NCBI GenBank assembly: GCA_024345305.1 | Contig: BRON01000015.1 | Coordinates: forward strand, 1,116,001-1,180,000 | Direction: 5' to 3' | Source of the DNA: Mrakia gelida | Taxonomy: Eukaryota > Basidiomycota > Tremellomycetes > Cystofilobasidiales > Mrakiaceae | Length of the DNA: 64,000 nucleotides | Position numbers and translations under genes: made by a program | The notes under the pieces: model-generated | Databases searched by the model: none | Told to the model about the DNA's origin: nothing | What the model saw: only the letters and a program-made list of their open reading frames with translations | Shown: positions 53,324 to 64,000 of the stretch, in pieces | How the letters are laid out: every line of letters begins with the position of its first letter | How positions within the stretch are numbered: position 1 is the first letter of the stretch

Positions 53324-56300
53324 GATGCCAGTTCCTTCGAGACGGATCGCTGTTCATGGAGGGAAAAGAGGTGTCGAAGAACCTCTACATGCTGGACGTG
53401 AGCGACTTCAAGGGAGTCGGCTCAGGAGGAGAAGACGTAGCACTCGCGGCAACAGGAGTCGACAAGATCGAGGTCCTTCATCGCCGGCTCGGTCACGCTT
53501 CTATCTCCGCCATGGAGGAGTTGTCTCGTCAGAAGCTCCTACCAACCTTCACCAAAAAGGACATCATCGGATTCAAGGAAAGGATCTGCGTACCTTGCGT
53601 CGAAGGGAAACAACATCGAACTCCATTCCCCACCTCCACCACCAAAACCACTTCACCTCTCGAACTCGTCCACACGGATCTCGCCGGACCGATGCCAATC
53701 GCCTCGGCTCAAGGAATGCGTTACATGATGACGATCTGGGACGACTTCAGCAACTACCACTGGTCGTTCGCATTGAAGAGGAAGTCGGAAACACTGGCAA
53801 CATTCATCACCTGGAGGAAAAGGGAGGAGAAAAGGACCAATCACGTCGTCAAACGGATCAGGTCAGACAACGGTGGGGAATACACGTCGAAGGACTACGA
53901 GTTCTACCTCCGGGACGAAGGAATCACCAAGGAAACGACTATCCCACGCACACCGCAACAAAACGGCAAGGCCGAACGAGGAATGCGAACCATCGAGGAG
54001 AAGATCACCTGCGCGCTACGAGACGCGAGGGACCTCGACGGATCCTACTGGGCGGAAGCCATGAACTACGCCACATACACAATCAACCGCATTCCCTCAT
54101 CCTCAGTCAACTCTCAAACCCCCTACCAAGCCTACTACAAAAGGAAGCCCGACCTCACTGCAATGCGGACGTTCGGAGCTCTCGCTTACGCGCTCAACCT
54201 TCAAAAGATCAAGCATCAACCCAAGAGCATCAAGTGCATCTTCCTCGGATACGGCGATCTCAACGGGAAGAAGGCCTATCGACTTCAAGTCCATGGAGAC
54301 CCCAAGCGGTCGATCCTTCATTCTCGGGACGTTATCTTCGACGAAACACGTGGAGTCCACCAGACGGTGGAGCTACCAGGAATGGGACAAGCCGGAATCA
54401 AGGAGGACCACAAGGAGGAGGAAGAAGAAGAGAAGGAACTAGAGGAGGACAAAGGAGAGGAACAGCACCTACTCAAGTCCAACCAACAAGACCCGGTCAG
54501 GGAGACCGAGGCAAGGAAACCCAACCCATCACGCGTCAAGCACTCCTACACTTACGAGCCCATCATCGATGAACCGGCTGTCGATTTGAGTGGGAGCTAC
54601 GGACGAGGTCAACGGCACAAGAAACCTCTCACAGGAACAGGAGACTCGGCAAGATTTGTCCAGACGGACTACGACATCACCGACTTCATTTCGGAGGACT
54701 TCGCCGGACACGCTCAAGCGACGCAACCCAAACTCGAGGATCTTCCACCACCCTCCGTCCCAGATACATACGGAGAAGCCATGGCGTCGGAGCACGCATA
54801 CTTCTGGAGGGAAGCGATGGACGAAGAGATGGTGTCGATGGAAGGGAACGGAGTCTTTGAACTCACAGAGCTACCCTCAGGATCAAAAACGGTCAGAGGT
54901 CGCTGGGTCTACGCGCTCAAGAAAGAAGCCGACGGGAGGATTACTCGCTTCAAAGCTAGATGGGTCGCCAAGGGATTCAGTCAGCAAGAAGGAGTCGACT
55001 ACGTCGAGACGTACGCGCCGGTATCAAAGCTCAACTCACTCAGGATCGTCCTCGCCATCACAGCATCGGAGGATCTCGATCTAGTCCAAGGAGACTTCAA
55101 GACGGCGTTCCTCACAGCCGACCTAGTGGAAACGGTCTTCATGGAACAGCCAACAGGGTACGAACAAAAGGGAGCCGACAAGAAGAAACTCGTCGCGCAT
55201 CTCCTCAAGGCCCTATACGGACTCAAGCAATCACCACTCGCGTTCTACAATCATTCCTCAAAGTTCTTTCAAACTCAACTCAATCTCCATCCACTCGAAG
55301 CGGACCCTTGCATCTACATAGGGCATAGGAAGGGACGACGGATCATGTTGGTCCAGTACGTTGACGACTTCGTCGCCGCAGGAGACAAGGAGGATTTGGA
55401 ATGGGTCATGACGGAGATCCAAAAGGAATTCAAGATCGACGACAGAGGAGACCTCAACCCAGGAACCATCCTCGGAATCGACGTTACGAGGGACCGCAAG
55501 GCGGGGACAATGGACCTCAGCCAGAAACGATACGTTCAAACGGTCCTCGAACGATTCAACATGGTCGGCGCTAAACCAAACAAGGTTCCGATGGACGACT
55601 TTAGGCAACTGTCGGTCCAATCGGAGGATTCGGGATCAGAGAAGCTGGACGGAGTACCCTACCTCGAAGCGGTGGGATCGTTGATGTACCTCCAAGTCTG
55701 CACTCGACCGGACATCGCCTTCGCCGTCGGAGTTCTCAGCCGATTCAGTTCGGACCCACGAAGGGTTCACTGGGGAGCAGTCAAGAAGGTCATGCGATAC
55801 CTACAAGGATCAGCAGACACGTCGCTTCAACTTGGAGGACACTCGGACGCTCCAATCGCAGAACTATGGACCGACTCCGACTACGCCGGAGACACGGAAT
55901 CAAGACGATCAACAACAGGTTTCGTCGTCAAGGTATTTGGATCCACAGTCATCTGGGCGAGTCGACGCCAAAAGGCAATCAGTCTCTCTTCTCTTGAAGC
56001 AGAGTACATCGCTCTCTCCGCAGGATGCCGGAGCCTTAGATGGGTCGCCAAGATCCTCGCTGAACTCGGATACGACACCGGATCGATCCCAGTAAACGTA
56101 GACAACCAAGGAGCCATCGAAACAACCAAGAACGGTACTCACTCGGAGAAGACCAAGCACATCGACGTCGCGTACAAATACGGACGAGAGGCCCAACAGA
56201 GAGGATTCATCAAGCTCAACTACTGTCCCACCGAGGACATGCAGGCAGACATCCTCACCAAGGCTCTCGGAGTCGAAAAGCTCGAACGGTTCAAGAAATC

Positions 56301-56382
56301 GCTCAACATCCAGAAGGAACCCTCGCGCATGGATCAGAAGACCAGCGGAGACATGGATGGAAACCCGCAGAGGGGGAAATGA
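53324..56382 (+). CDS. Copia A integrase, reverse transcriptase and RNase H (3' part)
   Basis: The frame is open from 53324; the first ATG is at 53356. In order: GAG-pre-integrase with HRRLGHASISAMEEL and CVPCVEGKQH, integrase core (HTDLAGPMP, SDNGGEYTSKDYEF, QNGKAERGMRTIEEK), an acidic linker, reverse transcriptase (DFKTAFLTADL, YGLKQSPLAFYN, VQYVDDFVAAG with the active site at 55357-55368), and RNase H (TDSDYAGDTESRRSTTGFVV, LEAEYIALSAGC, KHIDVAYKYGRE, ADILTKALG). All catalytic motifs are present. In the current genome this part lacks gag, so it can only act if expressed from the internal LTR. Confidence 0.92.
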
Positions 56383-56390
56383 AGGAAGGG

Positions 56391-56412
56391 CTCTCAGCTC
56401 GTCGAGTGGGAG
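56391..56412 (+). other. Polypurine tract of element A
   Basis: CAGCTCGTCGAGTGGGAG directly precedes the 3' LTR. The same sequence with one or two changes occurs at the end of the RNase H fragment at 8640, so it is a conserved plus-strand primer site. Confidence 0.75.
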
Positions 56413-56642
56413 TGTTGGAAGGTGGCGACTCGCAGAGAGGTCTTACGTAGTAGCTTAGTAACGCGTCTCGTTCAGTCCCCATGTCAGTAACCCTCCTTAG
56501 TGAACAACAGCTTTGTAAGCTACCTTCAGATCACGTGACCATTTCCATAGTATATAAACCTTTCGAGTAGCTAGCTTTATACAACAAGCTTTGAACCACA
56601 TCCTGCAGACATCCCTAAGCTCAAGTGGACGACCCAACAACA
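56413..56642 (+). repeat. 3' LTR of element A
   Basis: 230 bp, no difference seen from 51564-51793. The base after it belongs to the integrase region of element B on the other strand. Confidence 0.93.
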
Positions 56643-58789
56643 TTCTTTCCGTGAGGGTCTCCGTACCCGACGAAGATGGCTTTGATCGTCTTTGTCTCGT
56701 GCTTTTGATGATGAGGGTTGTGGACGTAGGCGATAGATCCGAAGGTTCGAAGAAAATGGAGGGGAGGTTTGCGATCGTAGAATGCCTCGTAGGGTGTCTT
56801 TCCGTCGATGGGAGCAGAGGGGAGGCGGTTGATGAGGAACGTCGCTGTCGACATGGCTTCGGCCCAGAACTTTCCTCGGTCGTTTCCGAGGTAGGGCGAG
56901 TCGTGCAGCAGACATGTTATCTTTTCCTCGATCGTTCGGTTGCCTCGTTCCGCCTTGCCGTTCTGCTGTGGCGTTTCTGGGATGGTAGTTTCCGCCTGGA
57001 CGCCCATCGACTCGAGGTATCTTTTGAACGCGTTCGACGTGAATTCTCCTCCGTTATCCGACCTCATGAACTTCACTTTTAGTTCAGTTCTCTTCTCTAC
57101 CAAGGTCTGCCATTCTCTGAAGGTCTCTAACGCCTCGGACTTCCGCTCGAGAGCGTACGTCCAGTGATAGTTAGAAGCATCATCCCATATCGCCATCATG
57201 TATCTCTTTCCGGCGAAGGATGCTGTAGGCATCGGACCTTGGAGATCGGTGTGCACGCGTTCGAGAGGGATGGAGGATCGGCTCGTGTTTGATTTGAACG
57301 GGTTTCGATGTTGTTTTCCTTCGACGCACGTAACGCACGTTTGTTGTTCGAAGGCTGCCATATCCTCGTCTTTGATCCTCGGGAGGAGCTCGTCTTGTAC
57401 GAGTCTCCTCATGACTGTGACTGAGGCGTGACCCAATCTCCTATGAATGAGCTCGACCTTGGTTGGTCCGTCGAGGATCAGCGCGTTCGCTTCCTCGGTC
57501 GCTCGAGAGGGCTCGATTTCGAGCTTCCAGAGGTTCTTTCGGAACCTCCTTCCCATAATTAGAGTCGTACCATCCTTCTTGAATGTGCACGCTCCCTTGC
57601 TGAAGTTGACGATGACTCCCTTCTCTGTGAGCTGACCGACGGAGATGAGGTTGGCGAAACCAGGGATGAGGTAGACGTCGGAGATTTTTAGCTTCCGAGT
57701 CTGGCCTCCGGCTCGGGCGACGATCTCGAGGTCCCCGATTCCGACCGAGCTTGCAAAGCTGCCGTTTGCTGTTTTGACTTTTGTCTGGTTTGGCTTGAAG
57801 TTCGACAGCAGGCTTCGGTCGTTGCAGATGTGGTTGCTACATCCGCTGTCGGCTATCCAGGAGTTCTCGGCGACGGAGAGGGCTATCTCCTCGTCGTCGA
57901 GCGACGTGATCGCTGCCAATCCCCAGTCGTTCCCTTGCGACGCGCTGTTTGCTTCCTCGCGTTTCCCTCCCTTCCTTTCCTTCCGACCTGATCCTCCCTT
58001 CCCTCCCTTGGGTTTCCCATGCAGATCCCAGCATTCCGACTTGAAATGTCCCTTCTTCCCGCAGTGATGGCACGCTGCCTTCACCTTGTCGACCTTCATC
58101 GCCGAGTCTTCTCCTTTGACGACGTCTTCGGACTTTGATGATTTGGTTCTGATGTGGGCTAGGAGGGCTGTGGTGACTGCTTTGGGGGTAAGCTCCTTTC
58201 CTGATTCTTGGTATTGGAGGGATAGAACGTCGGAGAAGGTTTCGAGCGACTTGGGAAGACCTGCGAGGAACTGAAGAGCGAGCTGCTCCGGATTCTTCAG
58301 AACGTCCATCTGGAGGACTGTAGCTTCGCCGAGGATCTCTTCAAACTCTTCAATGTACTTCTGAGCTGAAGATCCCTCGTCCATTCGAAGATCTCGGAGT
58401 TTTCGCTGGATCATCATCTTTCCCGCTGCTCCCTCAACGCGATGAGCGGTTTTCAGGATCTCCCACGCTTCGCTAGCGTTTTCGACTTGGGAGATTTTCA
58501 TCAGCTCTCGGTCGTTCACCGCCATCTGGATACGGTGTAGAGCGAACTCGTTTCGAGAGTTCCAATCGTCTATCTCAGCTTGAGACTCGGGCGTGAGGGC
58601 GCTCCCGGCCCCCTCACCCGTCCTCGAGGGCCTTTGTGGACGTCTTTCCAGTCCGAGGACCAAGGACTTGCAGTTTGTCTCTGACAACGCTATCAACATC
58701 CTTATAGCCCACGTCTGGTAGTTTCGGCCATCAAGCGGGACCAGCTTAAAGAGCCGAAGGTTCTTCTCGAAAGAGGCGGTAGTCGACAT
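56643..58789 (-). CDS. Copia B gag to integrase, 3'-truncated
   Basis: On the minus strand from the ATG at 58789: gag (DGRNYQTWAIRMLIALSE, NEFALHRIQMAVNDRELM), zinc knuckle CHHCGKKGHFKSEC, protease ADSGCSNHIC, then HRRLGHASVTVMRRL, CVTCVEGKQH, HTDLQGPMP, SDNGGEFTSNAFKRY and QNGKAERGNRTIEEK. The frame is cut at 56643, after VGYGDPHGK, by the 3' LTR of element A, and reads a few codons into it. Reverse transcriptase and RNase H are missing. B is a related but distinct family with its own LTR. Confidence 0.9.
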
Positions 58790-58861
58790 GGTGCTTGCGG
58801 GTTCTTGTTGGTGTTGATGTTGAGCTTGAGCGTTTGGTTTGAGCGAATCAGACTCTTAATC

Positions 58862-59171
58862 TGTTAGAAGGTGGGTGTAGTTCGCTGCAGAGAGATGCTC
58901 GTCAGTACAAGTGATATAAATGAGTAGTACGTAGAGTAGCGAAAGCTAGAACTCACCTGCAGAGAGATGCTCGTCAGTACAAGTGAAGAGCTACTCTCTG
59001 CGAGGTTCGCGAGCTTATATACCTATGGGTCGATTTCGTGGAACCTACTAGAAGGAACTAATGACTACTCTATGACGTAACTAGATAGAAACCTATAGAA
59101 GAGAGAGAAGTAATCAGGGAACGTTCTAGAAACAACTCGACGCGACTGCCCGCTCGTCGTCCCTTTCAACA
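58862..59171 (-). repeat. 5' LTR of copia B with intron-like duplication
   Basis: On the minus strand 310 bp from TGTTGAAAGGGACGACGAGC to CCACCTTCTAACA, 72 bp upstream of the B start codon. A TATATA element lies near 59014-59020. It holds a perfect 30-bp direct repeat (58957-58986 and 58885-58914); see the findings for the splice-site pattern. The flank on the far side is GTTCT; the partner flank is lost with the 3' half. Confidence 0.85.
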
Positions 59172-59179
59172 GTTCTCCC

Positions 59180-60848
59180 ATTCCTTCCTCTTCTCTTCCC
59201 CGACTGCTTGATGATATTCACAGGAGTTCCGATTTTACGGGCAAGACGCCTGTTTTCCTTCAAGGAGCTGGGTTTCCGTTTCTTAGGGAGAGCGAAGAAG
59301 CGGTTGACTGTCCGTCAGGGAACGTACTTCTCGTAGGGCACAGGTCTACAGACGATGGTAGGAATCGCGGCGAAAACGCGTCGCGATTAGTAAAAGAATG
59401 GGAGAAATCGAAACACAAACGGGGGGAGGACTTTCAGCGACAAACCTTTCCTTGGATGCGATCTCAACATCAGCAGCACCACTTTGATCCTTTCGAGCTT
59501 TCCGGCTTTCCTCCCCAAACTACTCGTTTTCTTCGATTTCCCGACATCCAACGGGTCACTATTCCACCACTTCAAGCTATATAAGCACGGACCTTCACTC
59601 CAAGCATTAGAGATGCAGAGGGGTAGGTGTACGCGTTTTCATCGGTGTCGTCTTCCGTTTTGCTCGTTTTCATATATGGTCGCTTGTCCCGGCCAGCTGA
59701 GCTTCCAGGGAGATAGATGGTGAGTCGGTGCAAGTGAGTTCAAGCTGGAACGAAGCGGCGAAGACTCCGTACTAGCGAAGTATGTTCTTAAATCCGTGAG
59801 AAGAGTAGGAGAGGCGACGTGACGAGGCGAGTCGTTTCGCTTTGAAGCTCCCAAGAACAAATACAACACAGCTCCAGCTTTGGATCGTACGAATGAATCA
59901 CTTAAGAGTGCTATCGTGGTAATGAAAGAAAGAAAACCTACGCCAATCGTCCCTCATGGCGCGTCTCACCTGTCCTCTCGTTCCGTTTTGACTCACACAT
60001 CAGTATCCGGTGAGTCAATTCTAGCACAAGCCGAGAGATTCAGCCATCTCTTCGACCTCTATAGTTTTTTTTTTTAGTTTTTTTTTTCTTTTTCTTTAAA
60101 CCTTTCCTTCGTTTCCTCTCTTTCTCTCTCATCCGCGGAGGTTGAAAGATTGAAAGTTGAAGCGACGACGAAAACGACAGGCTGTCTTTTACTTTACATT
60201 TCTAGTTTCGTTGCTCTCGTCGGTTCCGTTTGTATTTATCAGCTGTCTTTCCTGGTGTAGCTTTTTTCGAGATCTGCTCTGAAGCACAGTTATCGTAACG
60301 ACGGCAATTCCCTGTCTTCATTTTCAGCTTATGCAAATCTGAGAACCCGAGTTGACCAACGTTTGCAACTTTGTGTAGGTATACGTAGAACAAGGCAGAG
60401 AAACGGGGAAAAGATAAGAGCTAAGACCAAAAGGCAAGGAAAGACGTTGGGGGAGGTGACCAGGTTCAGCGTCTAAGCCGCAAGGAGCGGAAGCTACGAC
60501 AGGCGCGACAAGGATCGCACCGGTGGTACTGTATGTGCGACAGTCATGGCAGGCCCATACACAAGACGACTGAACGCTTGGCTCAGCTGAGGTGATGACC
60601 TCAAGAAGCATAGATAAGCGATGATTAGTACTAGTCCGGATAACTAGAATAGGTCAGCAATGATCTTATCTACGAAACAAGGTCAACACAAAGCAGCCGT
60701 CACGGACATACCTCTCGTCGTCCGATGCGCCGCAAGCCTTGAAACCAACCCCGTACCTTCCATAAGCTGAGACAAAGGGGAAGTATCGTCTATCCTAAGC
60801 ATCGGATGCAGACAGCAGCACAGACTCACTAGATAAGAACCGAAATTG
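59180..60848. other. No gene seen; one palindromic repeat end
   Basis: Contains a palindrome GACAGGCTGTC at 60176-60186 with the AACGACAG flank of repeat X or Y, and a poly-T run at 60065-60100. The frames here are short and lack domains. Confidence 0.5.
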
Positions 60849-60979
60849 TGTTGGAAGCTGGCGACTCGCAAGGAGGTATCACGTAGTAGCTTAGTAACGC
60901 GTCTCGTTCGATACCCAGTCAGCAACCACCATTCGGAATCAGCTTTGGAAGCTACCTTCAGATCACGTGACCATTTCTA
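60849..60979 (+). repeat. Worn LTR A fragment
   Basis: Begins TGTTGGAAGCTGGCGACTCG and follows family A through TCAGATCACGTGACC to about 60979, then stops; the TATA region and 3' third are missing. It lies 150 bp upstream of the ORF at 61133. Confidence 0.85.
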
Positions 60980-61132
60980 CAAGCAAGGTACCGCTTGCCA
61001 AAGAAAAAAAATGGGAAGGGATGGGGAAACATTCAGCGTCATCTCGACGCGCCCGCTACCCCCACCCCCGATCTTGCCTCCAAAACACCATTTCTCTGAT
61101 GAACTCAGTCACCCACACATTCCCTCTCGCCC

Positions 61133-61618
61133 ATGTCCTCTTCATCTAAACTCTCCGTGACAGCCGAATCAATAGGTTTCAAGCCTTCTCCACCCACTCC
61201 TCAGCTCTCTTCTTCTACCGGCTCACCCTCCAGCTCGTCCTCAGTCGCCCACCCTTCCACTCCCCCTGCAATACCTACTACTCCAGAATCACGCAACAAG
61301 CCATCATGTCCATCTCTTCCAACTCGAACTGTCCTCCCGCACGTCCAACATCTACCCACTCCGGTTCGCTACAAAGGCAAGATCTACTCCCCACCAGTCA
61401 GTGTTTGCGATGTCAACCGGGCAACGTCGGGCCCGTACAAGGACTTCCACCTTCCCAGTTCGACAAACCCTCCCTGGCAGATGGTAGAGCCTGGCGAGCA
61501 CAGGTCTGCGTTTGAGACACTGGTGGAGAGGCAGAGAGGAGAGAGGGAAGCTCAAGGTCATTACAAGGCAGGGAAGACGGAGCAACCGTGGCAAAGAGCA
61601 GGAAAGGAAGGAAAATAA
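61133..61618 (+). CDS. S/P-rich hypothetical protein
   Basis: A single exon of 161 codons. A disordered S/T/P-rich first half is followed by a more ordered part (VRYKGKIYSPPVSVCDVNRA, GPYKDFHLPSSTNPPWQMVE) and a charged tail. No signal peptide, helix or known domain. The ATG at 61133 is the first in frame. The nearby LTR A fragment brings a CACGTG box upstream. Confidence 0.5.
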   Translation: MSSSSKLSVTAESIGFKPSPPTPQLSSSTGSPSSSSSVAHPSTPPAIPTTPESRNKPSCPSLPTRTVLPHVQHLPTPVRYKGKIYSPPVSVCDVNRATSGPYKDFHLPSSTNPPWQMVEPGEHRSAFETLVERQRGEREAQGHYKAGKTEQPWQRAGKEGK

Positions 61619-61619
61619 T

Positions 61620-62460
61620 CGTCGGCGGAAGAGGGGTCACGAAGGAAACGAACAAGAGGAAAAAACAGGGAGCGAAGGGGAGAGGGATGGATAGGCTGGG
61701 CTTCGGGGTGGGAATCGAGGTGAGGAAGCAGGGGACGCGGAGTAGGATCCGGAGAGGTGGAGTGGGTCTCGGAAAGATTGGTGGACGACGGGTTGAAGAG
61801 AAGCCAGAGGTCTGGTTTAGGGGAGGATCAGCATTGGAGAGGCGCGAGACGTATGGGCGGTGAAGAGGTTATGAGTAGCCTGCTTCGTGCTTGGCTGTCG
61901 CTTCGTGACTCCTGTCGCTGTCGCTTTCATACTATGTTTCCTTACTCGTCCTTGTTATTTTCTTTATCGCTAGCACTTACCAGCCGCTATGTCGGGAGAC
62001 ACTCCTCCAGATGATGCCTCGTTTCTGCTACCGTATGGTACATCCGTTTACATGTACTGACGACCGTCTTCGTGCAGCGCTCACCTCACAGGAGAGGGGG
62101 ATTCAGGGAGTTGTAAAACTTGAGGGATGAAGTAGAGTGATTACGTTCACTAAGAGCTACTGTACAAAAACAATGACTAGATGACCTCGGATTAACACTT
62201 GAAGAGGATGAGGGGAGTGAGAACTTGGTACGAGGAGTAAATGAATGTAAGGCATCACGAACAGAGCACGACGCGACAGGGTGCGATCTCCCGTCAGCGC
62301 CCCTTTATGTACCTCAAACCACACAGCTCGCTATTCTCCACCTCATCCCTCGACTGGTCCTGTAAACACTCCCTCACACCTCTTCTCCACTCTCGACTTC
62401 CGCCGCCTCCTTCTGCTGACAGAAGAAAGGTTTTTTTTTTTGCAAAGCCGACATAGGAAC
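61620..62460. other. Intergenic, no feature seen
   Basis: Purine-rich sequence follows the S/P-rich ORF, then short unconvincing frames. No repeat from the families above was spotted. Confidence 0.45.
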
Positions 62461-62467
62461 TTTACCC

Positions 62468-63537
62468 TCAACCGTTCCAACTCACTTTTTTTTCCTCGTG
62501 CTGGTTGACAACGTCGAACCGAAGCAGACCCTCCCTCCTCTTCCGCTCCATAGGAGACATCCCTTCGTCATCCCATACCCGATGGCAATGCGCAAGTACG
62601 TGGGATTGTTGCTCCTGATTGTAGACGCGAAGCACGATCTGCTCGAAGTTTGACAACAATCAGCGAAAGCGAGAACGAAGGAGCGGTAAGACAGACTGCT
62701 GAGCTTCGATTTACCTCTTTCACGCGAGGGGTTTCCAGCAGCGACAACGCTCGTCCATCCGCCGCCATCCAGACAAGATCATCCAAAAGCTCATCGTCGT
62801 ATAACCAGGCCTCGTCCTCGGCATCGTCACTGAAAGTGTATAGGATGGTCAACGACCCCACCGCCAAATCCGCAAGGAAAGGGCACACTGCGAGATTTCC
62901 CTTGAAGGCTCGGGATCCTTTGAACGTGAGGGACTTGAGGCGAGTCCAGTTCACCGGGAACAAAGCGACCCCTGGAGCGGTGTCGACTGGCCATACGCCG
63001 GAGATCGAGAACACAACGTGCTCAGGGTCGAAAAGGTTGAGAAGGGACGTGGAGATGGCGTCCGTCCCACCGTCGATGCCGTTCTCGCCGAAGTAGACCG
63101 AAAGAGTGTCGAGATGAAGGGGAGTGACGGACCGGTTGGGGAGGAAAAGAGTGTTCCACTCTGGATCTCCGCCTTGTTCGTGGGTTAGGTTGATGAAGGT
63201 GAGGGATCGTGTGCGATGGAGGGATAGGAGAGGGTCCAAGGACGGAGAGAAGGGTTTGTGCTGAAAGATGGAGTAAGAATGTACCGGGGTTTAGAAAGAC
63301 TTCCAGGAGCATTGCCAGAGAGAAAATCGACAGTACCTTGACGGAGAAAAGCCGGTCTAGCTGGGAGAAGCCATTGATGGTCATGTCCAGATAAAGGTAC
63401 GGAGTAGCGAGCTCGAGGAGGGCCAGTGAGCTTTGAGCGCTTCGTCCGAGGGTTTGAGGGTCGCAAAAGGATAAGATGTTGTCCTTGATCTCGAGTGGGG
63501 TGGAGAGGAAAGGTTGATGGTCGAGACGTGGGCTCAT
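62468..63537 (-). CDS. F-box-like protein
   Basis: Three exons on the minus strand (63537-63337, 63260-62715, 62638-62468) join in phase 0 to 305 residues. The first exon has an F-box-like pattern: FLSTPLEIKDNILSFCDPQT, then SSLALLELATPYLYLDM. The rest has leucine-rich repeat-like segments (RTRSLTFINLTHEQ, VTPLHLDTLSVYFG, LKSLTFKGSRAF), as in the many F-box proteins of basidiomycetes, which recruit substrates to SCF ubiquitin ligases. The C-terminus (NQEQQSHVLAHCHRVW and a basic tail) is compatible with the family. The match is from pattern only. Confidence 0.65.
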
Positions 63538-63539
63538 CT

Positions 63540-64000
63540 TATTAGTGAGTTCGAAGCTGGATGGTGGTTGGAGCTCAGTCGTGCTCGGAGCGTCCTCGGA
63601 TGGCCTTTCCTCTTTCCATCGTCAAACAATCGAGATCAGCTGACATGAGACTGGACCAGGAACTCCTCCGCTAGAACCGAGCTGATATCTGGATATCACT
63701 TTGACCATAACGCCCCCCCCCGAAACAACGACTCTGCTACCGGTCCAAAGGTAGCGGACGAGACGATGGACGAAGGGTCAGTGTGAAGTGCTGAGCTGCA
63801 AAGTGACCTTCGCCTTCCAAGGTGAGGTCTGGTCAAACAAAACACGTAAAAAGGCTGCAAACCCATGGATGGCAAATTAGCCTCTATCCGAAAGTGTATC
63901 ACTTTTGTGATGAAGGCAAGCGAGTCAGTCGCATATCCACGTCGCGGTATGCTCATCATCTAGTCATCCATCTTTTCCCTCTCAATGCTCACCCAGATCT
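63540..64000. other. No feature seen
   Basis: Probable upstream region of the F-box-like gene; a run of C at 63713-63720 and no coding frame of note. Confidence 0.4.

Larger units (their letters stand above)
51564..56642 (+). mobile_element. Ty1/copia retrotransposon A, interrupted by its own solo LTR
   Basis: Two 230-bp LTRs (51564-51793, 56413-56642) that look identical enclose gag, protease, integrase, reverse transcriptase and RNase H in copia order. A third identical LTR sits inside at 53089-53318 with its own target duplication. The outer flanks, GAGCG on the left and TTCTT on the right, do not match. Without the insertion the element would be about 4.8 kb. Confidence 0.93.

Noticed and set aside
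53301..54572. 423-codon frame overlapping copia integrase
   Set aside because: It starts inside the internal LTR and lies in a different frame over well-conserved integrase sequence; the translation is arginine/histidine-rich without domains.

Overview
The window looks like a repeat-rich, accessory stretch of a basidiomycete genome. The evidence is short GT-AG introns (about 50-120 bp, donors mostly GTGAGT or GTAAGT, branch sites like CTGAC), S/P-rich proteins, a CPL1-like secreted protein, a PB1-domain protein, a NIMA-type kinase, and both Ty1/copia and chromodomain Ty3/gypsy retrotransposons. A Microbotryomycetes-type red yeast or relative is my best guess; this is inference from style, not from a marker gene.

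Layout. 0-6.5 kb: nested LTRs of several families, a truncated gypsy element on the minus strand, the CPL1-like gene, and a broken Q/P/H-rich gene. 7-9.5 kb: an ABCG transporter cut off after its Walker A exon and joined to a copia RNase H fragment. 10-24 kb: a few single-copy genes (small membrane protein, DUF7053-like protein, PB1 protein) among decayed sequence. 24-36 kb: satellite-like GGTTTCAACC repeats, a decayed GT61-type glycosyltransferase, retroelement remnants and many copies of a palindrome-bearing repeat. 37-50 kb: a WD40 gene, a NIMA kinase, and one intact 777-codon multipass membrane protein gene (called family P here) with broken relatives. 51.5-59.2 kb: a nearly complete copia element (A) interrupted by a solo LTR of its own family, abutting a truncated copia element (B) on the other strand. 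60-64 kb: an S/P-rich protein and an F-box-like gene.

The main story is structural. One LTR family (A, 230 bp) is very young: three copies look identical, one has jumped into its own element, and two loci have flanks that do not match, as expected after recombination between LTRs at different sites. Family P, an unrecognised membrane protein, has one intact gene and at least six fragments or decayed copies on both strands, one of them fused to an LTR A whose flanks do not match. No CRISPR, rRNA or tRNA gene was recognised.
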